This document shows positions 28,350-38,700 of a stretch of 64,000 nucleotides of DNA, one piece after another; the stretch's first letter is position 1, and every line of letters begins with the position of its first letter. Below the pieces are notes generated by a model. The model searched no databases. It was not told where the DNA came from and saw only the letters and a list, made by a program, of their open reading frames with translations. The translations under genes were made by a program, and so were the position numbers. The stretch covers positions 124,001 to 188,000 of the forward strand of contig NZ_MZMV01000001.1 in assembly GCF_002210435.1 (NCBI RefSeq), written 5' to 3'. This stretch comes from Micromonospora wenchangensis (GTDB lineage Bacteria > Actinomycetota > Actinomycetes > Mycobacteriales > Micromonosporaceae).

Positions 28350-31049
28350 TCAGTTGCGCAGGCTCCACTGCTGGTTGGTCCCGCCGTTGCAGGACCAGAG
28401 GATGAGCTTCGTGCCGTTGGCGGTGGCCGCGCCGTTCGCGTCGAGGCACAGCCCCGACAGGGCGTTGGTCAGGGTGCCGTTGGCGTTGAGGTTCCACTGC
28501 TGGTTGGTGCCGCCGTGGCAGTCCCAGATGATGACCGTGGTGCCGTTGGTCGTACCCGCGCCGTTCGCGTCCAGGCACTTGTTGCCGTACGCGGTCAACT
28601 GCCTGCCGCTGGTGTACGTCCACTGCTGCCCGGTGCCGCCCGTGCAGTCCCACAACTGCACCTGGGTGCCGTTGGTGGTGCTGGCGTTGGGCACGTCGAC
28701 GCAGCGGCCGGACTGCCCGCCCACCAGCCGGCCACCCTGCTGGCCGCTGCCGGTGCCCTGCTGGCGGACCAGCGAGCTGGACTCGGCCGACCGGCTGCCC
28801 TGGGCGTCCACCACGAACAGCCGGTACTCACCCTGGTTCGTCGGCACCGCGATGGAGGTGGCGGTGCCCGCCGCCCGGGTCATCGTCGGGCCGGCGGTGA
28901 AGGTGGTCGTGCCGGCGGGGGCCAGCCAGACCGTCTTGGACGCGTCGCCGGTGCTGCGGATCGGGATGGTCGCCGAGGCGCTGGTGACGAAGGTGCTGGC
29001 CGGCAGCACGTAGTTCGGCAGGGACAGGTTGGCCGCCGGGACGATGTCCCGGTACGCGTCCTCCAGCCCCGAGGCGGCGGCGATGCCGTACGCCGCCGCC
29101 GGCCAGACGTAGTCGGACGAGACCAGGATGTCGTTGACCGTGCTGTTGGGCAGGTTCTTGTTCGACACCTTGTTGATCGGGCCGTAGATCTGGGTGATGC
29201 TCAGGTCGTGCTTGCGCCCGAAGTCGTCGGAGTTGATCATCCAGGTGATGTTCTTGTCCACGCTCAGCACGTTGTCCCGGAACGTGATGTACGCCGACCC
29301 CTCGTCCGGGTGCAGGCCGTACTTGTGCCCGGACGGCACACCCTGGAGGTAGTTGTTGGTGATCGTCGTCCCCGGCTGGGCACCGAGGGTGTAGATGGGT
29401 GCGGTGTCGCTGAGCCGCTGCACCGTGTCGATGATGTGGTTGTAGCTGATGGTGTTGTTCCGGGCCGTCGTGGTGGGCCGGTTCGGCGCGATCGAACCCG
29501 ATGAGCCGTCGAAGTTCCACCAGCCCCAGCCGAGCGTGATGCCCGACCACGGCGACTTCTCGATCCGGTTGCGCTGGATCGTCAGGGTGTCCACGAAGTA
29601 CGCCGAGATCGGGCTGTGCCCGTTGAACAGCACCGCGCTGTCGTACAGGTAGTTGTTCCTGATCTCGATGTTCTTCGGCAGCCCCTCGACCTGCGGCAGC
29701 CACTTCTCCCGGTTGGTCGACGTGCCGTCGCCGATGTAGACGTGCTGGGGGTGGCCGACGGTGATCGCGGAACCCGCGATGTCGTTGGTGAAGTTCCCGG
29801 TCAACTGGCTGTTCTGCACGTCGTTGACCATGTTGACGCCGTCGGCGCCGCTGTGCTGGAAGCGGTTGCGGCTGAACAGGATGCCGTCGGCGTTCTCCAC
29901 CTGGATCATGCCCGGGGTGACGTCGACGTTGCGGTAGTAGTAGTCGTGGAAGTTCCGCTTCGCGTACGCCTGCGCCCCGAGGTTGCCCTGCTGCGCCTGC
30001 TTGAACGACGAACCGGCGACGGTGAACAGGTTCCAGTCGGAGTGCTGCACGGTGAGCCCGGCGAACGTGATGTTGCGGGCGTGGCTGCCCGTCGAGGTGC
30101 CGGCGACCCGCAGCAGGGTGGTCACGTTGTTCGGCGCGAACACCGACGCGGTGGTCATGTTCTCGGCGCTGCTCTTGTAGTAGTAGAGCGTCCTGCTGCC
30201 CTTGTCGAAGAAGAACTCACCGGGCGCGTCCAGGAACTCGTAGGCGTTCATCAGCTTGTGGCTGCCGCCGCTCTGGGCGTTGCCGTTGAACGCGCCCTGG
30301 GCGATGGCGGCACCCGGCTGCTGGAACAGCGCCACCCGGTTCGCGCCGTCGGAACTCGTGGTGACCTGGCGTACCCCGACGATGGCGGTGGTCCAGGTGG
30401 TCGCCGTCTCGATCTCGATGTCGTCGGCGTTGCGCGCCACGGCCGGGAAGTCGTTCAGGTTGTACTTCGCGCCGTCGCACTGCGAGCCCGACTCCCAGGC
30501 CCACGCGGCCTGCCCGGCGGTGATGTTGTACGTCCCGTAGCAGCCCGCCGAGCCGACCGTCTTCGTCGCCATGACGGCCCGCTTGTCGTTGACGTAGAGC
30601 GCGCGCAGCTTGTTGGCCCGGTCCAGCGGGGCCTTCCAGATGTTCCCACTGTGCTGGGTCCACCCGGTGACCGGCACGCCCCCGTCGAGCACCGGGGTCT
30701 CGTCGGGGTAGGCGGCATAGCTGATCCGGTACCCGTTGCTGCCGGAGTCGGCCGCGCCGAACTCGATGGTGCTGCTCACCGGATACCGGCCACCCCGCAG
30801 GTAGACCTGGATGTCCCCGGTCATGTTCGCGTTAACAGTACGCACCACGTCCCGCGCGCGTTGCAGCGTCCGGAACGGGGACCCGAGGGTGCCCGGGTTG
30901 CTGTCACTGCCGTCCGGCGCGACATAGTACGTCGCCTGGACGGCGGCCGAGGCCGCCAGCGGGTGCGCGATCACGGCCGGCACGGCGGCCGCGACGAGCA
31001 GCGCACCTGCCAGCAGCGACCGTCGCGCGACGGAGAGGGCTGGTTTCAC
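28350..31049 (-). CDS. Secreted right-handed beta-helix protein (GH141-like) with CBM13
   Basis: About 899 residues. Signal peptide (about 1-36). The body opens with YYVAPDGSDSNPGTLGSPF, then TLQRARDVV, the usual start of polysaccharide-active beta-helix enzymes such as GH141, and continues through many short Asn-rich coils (FSRNRFQHSGADGV, IEIRNNYLYDSAV). A beta-sandwich (about 690-760) and a CBM13 with QQW repeats follow. GH141 includes fucosidases and xylanases; the exact activity is open. GTG 31049 was chosen because AAAGGAC lies 7-9 nt upstream. An ATG at 31067 adds six residues and is the alternative. Confidence 0.82.
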   Translation of the reverse strand: MKPALSVARRSLLAGALLVAAAVPAVIAHPLAASAAVQATYYVAPDGSDSNPGTLGSPFRTLQRARDVVRTVNANMTGDIQVYLRGGRYPVSSTIEFGAADSGSNGYRISYAAYPDETPVLDGGVPVTGWTQHSGNIWKAPLDRANKLRALYVNDKRAVMATKTVGSAGCYGTYNITAGQAAWAWESGSQCDGAKYNLNDFPAVARNADDIEIETATTWTTAIVGVRQVTTSSDGANRVALFQQPGAAIAQGAFNGNAQSGGSHKLMNAYEFLDAPGEFFFDKGSRTLYYYKSSAENMTTASVFAPNNVTTLLRVAGTSTGSHARNITFAGLTVQHSDWNLFTVAGSSFKQAQQGNLGAQAYAKRNFHDYYYRNVDVTPGMIQVENADGILFSRNRFQHSGADGVNMVNDVQNSQLTGNFTNDIAGSAITVGHPQHVYIGDGTSTNREKWLPQVEGLPKNIEIRNNYLYDSAVLFNGHSPISAYFVDTLTIQRNRIEKSPWSGITLGWGWWNFDGSSGSIAPNRPTTTARNNTISYNHIIDTVQRLSDTAPIYTLGAQPGTTITNNYLQGVPSGHKYGLHPDEGSAYITFRDNVLSVDKNITWMINSDDFGRKHDLSITQIYGPINKVSNKNLPNSTVNDILVSSDYVWPAAAYGIAAASGLEDAYRDIVPAANLSLPNYVLPASTFVTSASATIPIRSTGDASKTVWLAPAGTTTFTAGPTMTRAAGTATSIAVPTNQGEYRLFVVDAQGSRSAESSSLVRQQGTGSGQQGGRLVGGQSGRCVDVPNASTTNGTQVQLWDCTGGTGQQWTYTSGRQLTAYGNKCLDANGAGTTNGTTVIIWDCHGGTNQQWNLNANGTLTNALSGLCLDANGAATANGTKLILWSCNGGTNQQWSLRN

Positions 31050-31425
31050 GTACCTGTCCTTTCGCATACCGCCCACAGCCATGTCCGCTGGACACTCGTC
31101 CCGGGGGTGCGACAGTGAACCCGCCGTCCGAACATGGACCGACCCGGCGGGAGGCGTACGCGCTCCCGGCGGTTCGACAGTTGGCGGGTTCCTGGGGAAG
31201 ATGCCGTGACCGACGGCGACAGGGTCCACGTGCGAGGCGATCGGAACCGTCCCCTGCCACCGGGGACTCCCGCCGCCCGCGCACACGCTCCTGCCGGTGG
31301 TCACGGAATGCTGCCCTGAAGCCTAGGCGTCGCAATCAGCGGAGGCAACCACCAATTGTCAACCGCCTATGCGTAATCGTGATCGACGGCACCACCGTGG
31401 GTGCTGCCCGGGTCTCCGCGCGGCC
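31050..31425 (-). other. Intergenic region upstream of the beta-helix gene
   Basis: About 375 bp with no convincing gene. A leftward TTGACA box (complement of 31357-31362) lies in an AT-richer patch at 31340-31380, but its -10 partner (CTGATT, complement of 31334-31339) is poor. The rest is ordinary high-GC sequence. Confidence 0.35.
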
Positions 31426-33084
31426 TCAGTGCCGACGTTGCGGCAGGACGAGCAGCGTCACCGAGTTCGCCGGGTACGTCGCGCTGACGCCGCCCCGGTT
31501 CACCCGGAGGTCCTCGCCCCGGACGATCGAGGTGAGGTCGGCCGGACCGTAGCTGAACCGCTGCACCCGGTCCCCGCCGCGGAATCCGGCGAGCGCGGTC
31601 CGGGAGGTCAGATCCTGGCCCGTCTTGTTGACCACCATCACGGTGAGCGCCCGGTCGGACGAGCGTTGCGCGGCGTAGACCGCGAGCTGCCCCTGGTCGC
31701 TGCTGGCCGCCGACACGCTCACGTCGCCGAACCTGCCGCCGACGCCGTCGTAGTTCCGGTACATCCGGAACGCGTACGCGCCGGGGTCGGTCGGTTTCGG
31801 TTCGCCCCAGATGGTCGCCAGGTCCAGTCCCTCGCGCCCGAAGATGCCGAGCACGTCGGCCTGGGCGAGCGCGCCGTTGATGTCGTCGAGCGCACCCCAG
31901 TTGTACTCGGTGATGGCGACCTTCGTGCCGGGGTACTGCTGGGCGACCCACGCCTTCATCTGGCGGATGAACTGCAACGGCGGGGCGTTCACCCCGCCGG
32001 GGCCGATCCACGACTCGTCGACGTACGTCGGGTCCCACAGCGACCTGGTGGACCGCAGCCGCAGCGCGTTGGAATCCGGGTCCTTACCGCCGCTGATCTG
32101 CGGGTAGTAGTGCTGGTCGAAGTAGTCGAGGAAGCGCTTGCCGCCGTGGGCGTCGCTGAAGTCCTTCATGTTCTTCAGGTACCACTGGGAGAGGTTGAGC
32201 CCGCCGTGGGCCGCCGCGTCCGCGCCGGGCGCGCAGCCGTCCAGCCCGGAGGCGACCCACTCGCAGTAGCCCCAGCCGGACGGGCCGAGCACCTTCGCAC
32301 GCGGGTCGGCGGCCTTGATGGCCGCGGCGGTCGCCGTGCCCTTGCCGCCCAGTTCGTCGTAGCCCACCGGATCGGGGTGCACGTCGCGGTGGGTGGAGTT
32401 CCACAGGACCGGCTCGTTGTCGAGTTCGTAGATCGACACGCCGCCCCGGGCCGCCGGGCCGAACTCGTTCACGAGGTGGGACACCATCTCGCCCGCGAAC
32501 GCCGGGCCGGCCGGGACCGAGGTGTCCGTGGGGTCCGCGCCGGTCAGGTTCGCGTCGGCGTGCCGGCCGTTGCCGCAGTTGGGGTCCCACTGGTCGAACG
32601 AGTCCTGCTCCGGGAAGCGGGTGGCGGGGAAGCCGCAGGCGAACGGGTGCGACGACGGCGAGTCCTTCGCCACCCAGCCGATCAACGGCACGGCGACCAC
32701 CTGTTTCGTGCCGTGCTCCCGGTTGCGCCTGACGAACGCCTCGACGGTGTTGTCGGGCCCGGCCACGATGTTCTCGAAATACCAGTCGCTGCCGGTGTTG
32801 TAGGTGTGGTTCCGGAAGTTGTAGCGGCTGCTCGCGTTGCCGCCCCAGCGGGCCACCGGGGTGCCGAGTTCGGCGACGAGCGCCGGGTCCCCGCCGTTCA
32901 TGCCGTAGATGTCGGGGCTGATCCGGTGCCGGGCGGCGGCGACGTCCACGGTCAGGGTGGGCCCGTCGGCGGCAGCCGCGGCCGGGCCGACGCCCGCCTG
33001 GGTCGCCAGCAGCCCCACCACGAGAGACCCGGCCACCCCGATCGCCGTGGCCGGTCGTGGCCTGCGCCGTCGTCGCACACCCAT
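31426..33084 (-). CDS. Secreted GH44 endoglucanase/xyloglucanase-family protein
   Basis: 552 residues. A strongly basic n-region (MGVRRRRRPRP) and hydrophobic core end near PAAAAADG (about residue 40). GH44 features are ISPDIYGMNGGDP at the start of the barrel, RWGGNASSRYNF, the acid/base Glu in YELDNEPVLW and the nucleophile Glu in AITEYNWG. The C-terminal ~100 residues form a beta-sandwich typical of the family, and no separate CBM is present. Substrate is probably beta-1,4-glucan or xyloglucan. ATG 33084 follows AGGAG at 8 nt. An AATCGATT-centred site lies about 75 bp upstream. Confidence 0.9.
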   Translation of the reverse strand: MGVRRRRRPRPATAIGVAGSLVVGLLATQAGVGPAAAAADGPTLTVDVAAARHRISPDIYGMNGGDPALVAELGTPVARWGGNASSRYNFRNHTYNTGSDWYFENIVAGPDNTVEAFVRRNREHGTKQVVAVPLIGWVAKDSPSSHPFACGFPATRFPEQDSFDQWDPNCGNGRHADANLTGADPTDTSVPAGPAFAGEMVSHLVNEFGPAARGGVSIYELDNEPVLWNSTHRDVHPDPVGYDELGGKGTATAAAIKAADPRAKVLGPSGWGYCEWVASGLDGCAPGADAAAHGGLNLSQWYLKNMKDFSDAHGGKRFLDYFDQHYYPQISGGKDPDSNALRLRSTRSLWDPTYVDESWIGPGGVNAPPLQFIRQMKAWVAQQYPGTKVAITEYNWGALDDINGALAQADVLGIFGREGLDLATIWGEPKPTDPGAYAFRMYRNYDGVGGRFGDVSVSAASSDQGQLAVYAAQRSSDRALTVMVVNKTGQDLTSRTALAGFRGGDRVQRFSYGPADLTSIVRGEDLRVNRGGVSATYPANSVTLLVLPQRRH

Positions 33085-33153
33085 CGGAGTCTCCTGCCGT
33101 CGATTGGCCCCCAGGGGTCGAACCCTCATACACATTACGTGTCGTCCCTATCA

Positions 33154-33169
33154 AGTCAATCGATTCAAA
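33154..33169 (-). promoter_or_regulatory. Candidate operator with AATCGATT core upstream of GH44 gene
   Basis: AGTCAATCGATTCAAA contains the palindromic core AATCGATT (33158-33165) with imperfect flanks, in an AT-rich 60-bp stretch. The core is shared with CGAATCGATTCG at 28201-28212. Confidence 0.4.
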
Positions 33170-33274
33170 CCATCGATGCACGACGATCTTTAATTGCTGC
33201 CGTCACCGCCGCGCCGACGGCAGTTCCGCGCCACGACGCCCGCCCCGCACCCGGGGTACGGCAGGCCCGGGAGG

Positions 33275-35659
33275 TTACGGGTGGAGCTGGTCCCGTAGCC
33301 GCCGGCGCAGGTCACCGAGCGGGCCGGTGGCACCCAGGCGGCGCAGGAAGTCCGGCACGCTCCAGGTGACCAGGGCACCCTGGCGGGACAGGTACAGGCC
33401 GACCCGGTCGATGCGGTACCGGTCGTCGTAGTCCAACAGCAGGTAGCTGGCGAGCTGGTAGACCTCGTCACGGCCCAGCCGGTGGGGTCGGATGGTCGCC
33501 TTGCAGTCCAGCAGCAGGCCGTCGAGGATGAAGTCGGCGTCCGCTCCGCCGATGTCCCGGCTCCCGGCGAACGTCGGCCCGCAGACCCGGGCGGCGATCG
33601 GCAGTTCGAGGAACGGCCCGAAGGACTCCTCGGCGATCGCCAACTGCTGGTTGACGTCCTCGACGGCATAGTCGGGGACCGCCGCCAGGAGGTCGTCCAG
33701 GGTGGTGGTGGCGGTGGCGTCGGTCAACATGCTGTACCGGCGGATCTCACCGGTCCGGTAGACGTCCTCGTAGTAGGCGGCCACGAAGCACAGGCGTTCC
33801 AGGATCTCCCCGTCGACGCCGTCGTCGCCGCGCAGGTACGCGTCCACCGTGCCGGTCAGGTCGTCGCCGGCCCGGTGCAGCGCCTTCCGTACGGCCGGCG
33901 CGGGCGCGCCCCGCAACGGCCGGTCGCTACCGACGGCGGCGACGCCACTGCCGACCGACGCGCCGAGCGGGCTGCCCAGGCAGAGCCGGAACCGGAAGTC
34001 GATGGCGTGACCGAGCGCCGACCAGTCGGGGTACCTGACGTCCAGCGGCTGCACCGGGCGGGGCAGGTCGCCGATCCGCCGGAGGTAGTCCTGCACGACC
34101 GCCGTGCTGTTCGGCAGGTGCCGGGTCACGAACTGCGACATCGGGGAGTCCGGGTACCTCAGCTGGCGGGTCAGGCTCAGCTCGATCATCGGCCGGCCGG
34201 CCACCGTGCCGTCGCCCGCCGCCGCGGCGGCCTTCTCGTACTCGTCGATCCAGGTGATCCCCGCCGGGTCGAGCTGGTGCCGGGCCCGGGTGACCGCCAC
34301 GTAGATCAGCCGGGCCTCGCTGGGCCGCAGCGGGCGCGGCATCCCGTCGTCGTCGACCGACGGTCCCGCGAAGCCGTGGCCGATCCGAACCCGCGACCAC
34401 TCCCGGCCCTTGGCCCGGTGCGCCGTGGACACCGTGACCTTCGCGGCACGCTCGTCGGCGAGCCGGTCGACCGCGTCGATGATCACATCCGGCCCGTACG
34501 TGTCGACAAGCGTCACGATCGCCCTGAGGTCCTGGCCGGCGGTGTCGTTCTCGGCGTACTCCTGCACGTCACCCCAGGAGGTGAACAGGAACAGCTCCGG
34601 GTGGGTGGTGCGCCGACCGGCCTTGAGCGCCTGGGCCGCCTGCGCGATGTTGCGCAGTGCGGCCCCACCGCCGGTGAGCGCCACCGGCACACCGCGCTTG
34701 AGGAAACCGAGGACCTCCTGCATCGCGTCGGCGTTCCCCCGGCACAGCACGGCGTCGACCTCCGCCACGGCACCGACCCGGGAGTCGGTGGCGCTGTTCC
34801 CGGTCAGGTGCAGATCCGACTCGGCGTGCCGGAGCCACCGGTTGGCCGTCCGGGCGATGGACGGGCCGAACCGGAACGACTTCGTCAGGTACAGGTGGTC
34901 CGCCGGGAAGCCGGTCATCACGTCCCGGGCGCTGCGCCAGGCGTAGATCTGCTGGGCCGGGTCACCGACGCACACCCGCTGCGCGTCCTGGGCGAGGAAG
35001 ACCTCCTCCAGCACCGGGTTGGTGTCCTGTGCCTCGTCGAGCAGGACGAAGTCCCCCTCCAGGGTGGGCTCGGTCAGCGCCCACATCTTCAGGTAGTGGT
35101 CGTGCTCGAAGCGCAGCCTGCCGTCCGGTGCGCAGATGTCGTCCCAGGCGCGGACCGCGTACGGCAGCAGCGTCCGGGCGACCTGGTCCTGGGCCACCGG
35201 GTCCAACCCGTTGACCCGATCCAGGTGCCGGACCGTCAACTGCCGGTCCGTGCCGTAGCAGAACCGACGGACCATACCCATCACCAGGCGCGCCTGGTGT
35301 CCGCAGCTGATCGGGCGGGAGCTGACCCACAGGTCCCGGCGGATACCGAGCAGCCGCGCGGTCTCCTTCGACGGGATGCGGGCCGACCGGCCCAGGCGGT
35401 CCTGGTACCTGCGCCCGACGGCCCGGTGCGCCAGCGAGTGCGCGGTACGGCAGTCGACGTTCGCCCCGAACCGCCGCCTGGCGTCGTCGGCGATCGACTT
35501 GTTGAACGCCACGTAGAGGCCGCGTTTCCTGGTGACCCCGGCCATCAGCACCAGCGTGGAGGTCTTACCGGTGCCGGCCCCGGCCACCAGGGCCAGTTCC
35601 CGGCCCGCGAGGAACGTGTCCCGGGCGGCGATCTGTTCCTCGGTCGGCCTGACGTCCAT
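33275..35659 (-). CDS. UvrD/Rep-type helicase with C-terminal PD-(D/E)XK-like region
   Basis: 794 residues. SF1A motifs: Walker A VAGAGTGKTST at 25-35, DEAQDTNPV (Walker B), CVGDPAQQIYAWR, SFRFG and VSTAHRAKGREW, then YVAVTRARHQLD. After residue ~500 the usual 2B domain is replaced by unfamiliar sequence. Near residues 720-760 a pattern resembling a RecB-like nuclease appears: ADADFILDG, LLLDCKAT (D-x-K) and a following YQLASYLLLD helix. It may unwind and cut DNA. ATG 35659 follows AAGGGGAG. It lies 81 bp downstream of, and in the same direction as, a second helicase, which suggests an antiviral or repair pair. Confidence 0.85.
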   Translation of the reverse strand: MDVRPTEEQIAARDTFLAGRELALVAGAGTGKTSTLVLMAGVTRKRGLYVAFNKSIADDARRRFGANVDCRTAHSLAHRAVGRRYQDRLGRSARIPSKETARLLGIRRDLWVSSRPISCGHQARLVMGMVRRFCYGTDRQLTVRHLDRVNGLDPVAQDQVARTLLPYAVRAWDDICAPDGRLRFEHDHYLKMWALTEPTLEGDFVLLDEAQDTNPVLEEVFLAQDAQRVCVGDPAQQIYAWRSARDVMTGFPADHLYLTKSFRFGPSIARTANRWLRHAESDLHLTGNSATDSRVGAVAEVDAVLCRGNADAMQEVLGFLKRGVPVALTGGGAALRNIAQAAQALKAGRRTTHPELFLFTSWGDVQEYAENDTAGQDLRAIVTLVDTYGPDVIIDAVDRLADERAAKVTVSTAHRAKGREWSRVRIGHGFAGPSVDDDGMPRPLRPSEARLIYVAVTRARHQLDPAGITWIDEYEKAAAAAGDGTVAGRPMIELSLTRQLRYPDSPMSQFVTRHLPNSTAVVQDYLRRIGDLPRPVQPLDVRYPDWSALGHAIDFRFRLCLGSPLGASVGSGVAAVGSDRPLRGAPAPAVRKALHRAGDDLTGTVDAYLRGDDGVDGEILERLCFVAAYYEDVYRTGEIRRYSMLTDATATTTLDDLLAAVPDYAVEDVNQQLAIAEESFGPFLELPIAARVCGPTFAGSRDIGGADADFILDGLLLDCKATIRPHRLGRDEVYQLASYLLLDYDDRYRIDRVGLYLSRQGALVTWSVPDFLRRLGATGPLGDLRRRLRDQLHP

Positions 35660-35740
35660 ACTCCCCTTCCGGGATCGGTTCCGTGCGCACACCGTCGTGA
35701 CCGGAAGATATTTCGACGGCGGTGTCGGGCTGCCCGGCGG

Positions 35741-38700
35741 CTACCGTCGGACCGGCTCCTGAGGCGGCAGCGCTGCCGCCAGGATCTGGAAGTAGGGCAA
35801 CGGCGACCAGGCCTGCCGGTCACCGATGACATAGAGCCGGCGCTTCGCCCGGCTCACCGCGACGTTGAGCAGGTTGGGTCTGCTCGACGCCCACCGGCGG
35901 GCGCCCGCCCGGTCCGGCGCACCGCCGAGCACCAGCACGACGACCTCGGCCTGCTTGCCCTGCGCCGTGTGGACGGTGCCGGCGACCAGACCGGGATACC
36001 GCCGGGCCCGCCTGTCGAGTTCGCGGGCGACGTCCCGGAACGGGCCGATCACCATGACCTCGGACATGTCGAAGTCCAGCTCGGCGAGGGTGGCGAGGAT
36101 ACGGTCGAGCTGCCGGCCCTGGTCGGGAATCCAGTGACCCCGCGCGCCGGTTCCCGCGACGTCGATCCACTTCGACGGGGGCAGCGTCGGATAGGCGAGC
36201 TGGAAGCGGTCCCGCGCGCCGGTGTCGGTGCCGGTGCCGTCGATCATCAGACCGCCGTAGGCGACCCGGTTGACGATGTCGAACATCGGCTGGTCGCAGC
36301 GCCGGTGCACGGTCAGCGGCACGCCCACCCAGGTAGGGTTGCCGTCTCCGTCCAGCCAGGTGCCCAGCGGCGTGAGCCGGTCGGCGAGGCGCTGGACGGA
36401 GGTACGGCCGGTCAGCCACTGCTCGTCCACCGCCCGTTCGGTGCGGATCGCCTGTTCGGTGCGGACCGGCAGGGTGGTGATCGGCTCCAGTTGCAACGGG
36501 TCGCCGACCACCACCGCCCGCCTGGTGCGCCAGAGCGCCCCGACGGCGTTCTGTGGCGTCGCCTGACCGGCCTCGTCGATGAGCAGCCAACCGAGCGCCT
36601 CCCTGCCGAGGTGCCCGAACACCCGGTCGTACGAGGCGAAGGTGGTGGACACCACCGGTACCACGAAGAAGAGGCTCTGCCAGGCCGCCAACGCCGCTTC
36701 GGGGGCCAGGTCGGCGGGCGCGTCGCCACCGACGAGATCCATCGCGGCCTGCAGGTTGCGCCGCATCCGGGTCGCGTTGTGGCGCAGGAACGCCTTGTGC
36801 AGCGCCAGGGCCGCCAGGAACAGGTCGCTGCGTGCCTCGTTCCACTCCCTGTCGGTCCAGAGCGCCGCCGACTCCCGGCGCTGGCGGTCCGCGTGCCATC
36901 CGGGGTCGGGAAAGTGCCGGCCGAGCGCGCTCGCCGCCCGAACCAGCCGCGCCTGGAGGGCGGAGAGGTCGGCCTCGGCCGCCCGGATCGCGTCCTCGGC
37001 CGCGCGGTGGGTCCGGACGGCGGTGGAGAGTTCCTGTTCCGCCGACGCCACCGTCCGCCGGGCCGCCGTCAGCGGCGCGTGGTCGACCTGCGGCTTGGGC
37101 ACGCCCGCCGCCAGGGTGCGCCGGATCTCGTCCGCCTGCCGGCGGGCGGTGTCCACCGCCCGCTGCACGACGTCGATCTCCACCTGCACGGCGGCCCGCT
37201 CCGCACGGGCCGCGTCGAGCGCGACCTGGGCCTGACGGACCCCGGCCAGGAGCTGGCCGTCGTGGTACGACCAGCGCCGTTGTGCCTCGCCGAGGGTGCG
37301 CAACCACTCCCACGGGCCGGGCTGCGCCCGTTGGTGCGCCGCCTGCGCGGTCAACCACCGGCTCAGCTCCGCCTCACACGACCAGAGGGTCCGCTCGGCG
37401 GTGGCCCTGCGGCCGGTGCTCAGGTGCTCGACCTGGCGCTCGGCCGTCGCGAGGGTCTGGTCGGCAGCAGCCGCGCGACGACGGGCGTCCCGTTCGGCCC
37501 CGGCCTGGAGCGCGGACGCGATCCGGTCGGCCTCGGCCGCCCGCTCGCGCTCGGCATCCAACGCCGCCCCGTGCCGGAGCCGTGCCGACTCCACCGCGTC
37601 CGCCGCCACCTTCACGGCGTGGCGCAGGTCGGCGAGGTGGTTCTCGGGGTGCTCCCGCCGCTCGACGTCGCGGTACACCTCGGCCCGCTTCCTACGCACC
37701 GCCTCGACCCGGGCCTCGGCGGCGCGGAACCGTGACACCGCCATCGACCAGCCGACATCCGGGACCGTCTGCTCGTACCCCTTGAGCACCGCCAGCATGC
37801 CGGACCAGGTGTGGCCCTCGCCCGGTCCCTTCCGGGACTTGTCCGGCTTGTGGTACCAGAACGTGTTGAGGAACCGGCTCCGGTTGGTCTTGTTCCCCAG
37901 CCGCGCCGCGACCAGGCCCCATGCCTGCTCGACGACCTGCGGCTGCTTGGCGTCGGGCCGACCGGTCAACAGTGCGGTGGCGATGTCGGGAAAGTAGTCG
38001 GCCGCCGCCGCCCGTTCCCGCCACGAGTCGTCGATCGCGTCGGCGGCGGGGATCTCGTCGGTGACGTTCTGCACGGCACCGTTGTTGGCCGAGGCGACGA
38101 CCATCTCGAAGCCGGTGAGGTCGGGCTGCCACACGTCGACGACCCGCGTGCGTTGTCCGGTGACGTAGCGCTGCTGCCGACCGGTGAACGCCCGGGCCGG
38201 GTCGGTCAGCGCGGCCAGCCGCCGAGCCCGCTCGACGACGAGCGCCGCGACGAGGTCGCGCAGCATCGTGGTCTTGCCGGTGCCCGGCGGGCCGTTGACG
38301 CCGAGAATCCCGGCGGACGTGCCCAGCGCGGTGCTGACCGCCAACTGCTGGTTGAGCGCGAGCGCGTGCTCCGGATGGCTGGGCCACCGCCCCGCCGGCA
38401 CCGCCCGTGGTGCCGTCGCCGCCAACACGGCGTCGATCCGGTCGCGCACGTCCACCCGGCCGGTGGTGGCGAGGTCGGTCTCGGGTCGCAGATAGTCCCG
38501 CAGTGCGACGCCGACGTCACCCTTGTCGATCTTCTCCGCGACGCGACCCAGGTCGCGCATAATGGGACTGTTCAGAAAGTCGTGGTTGGCAGCGCGGGCC
38601 GCGGGGCGGTTGCACCCGTGGCAGCACTCATTGGCGACGGGTTCGTCCTCGTCACGGCGGACCACGAGCTGGCTCCTGATACGAATGTCGCCGAAGGACA

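Noticed and set aside
33482..37735. A 1417-codon rightward open frame antisense to both helicases
   Set aside because: Its translation is low-complexity Arg/Gly/Val-rich with no motifs, while the opposite strand carries complete helicase motifs. It is a high-GC shadow frame.
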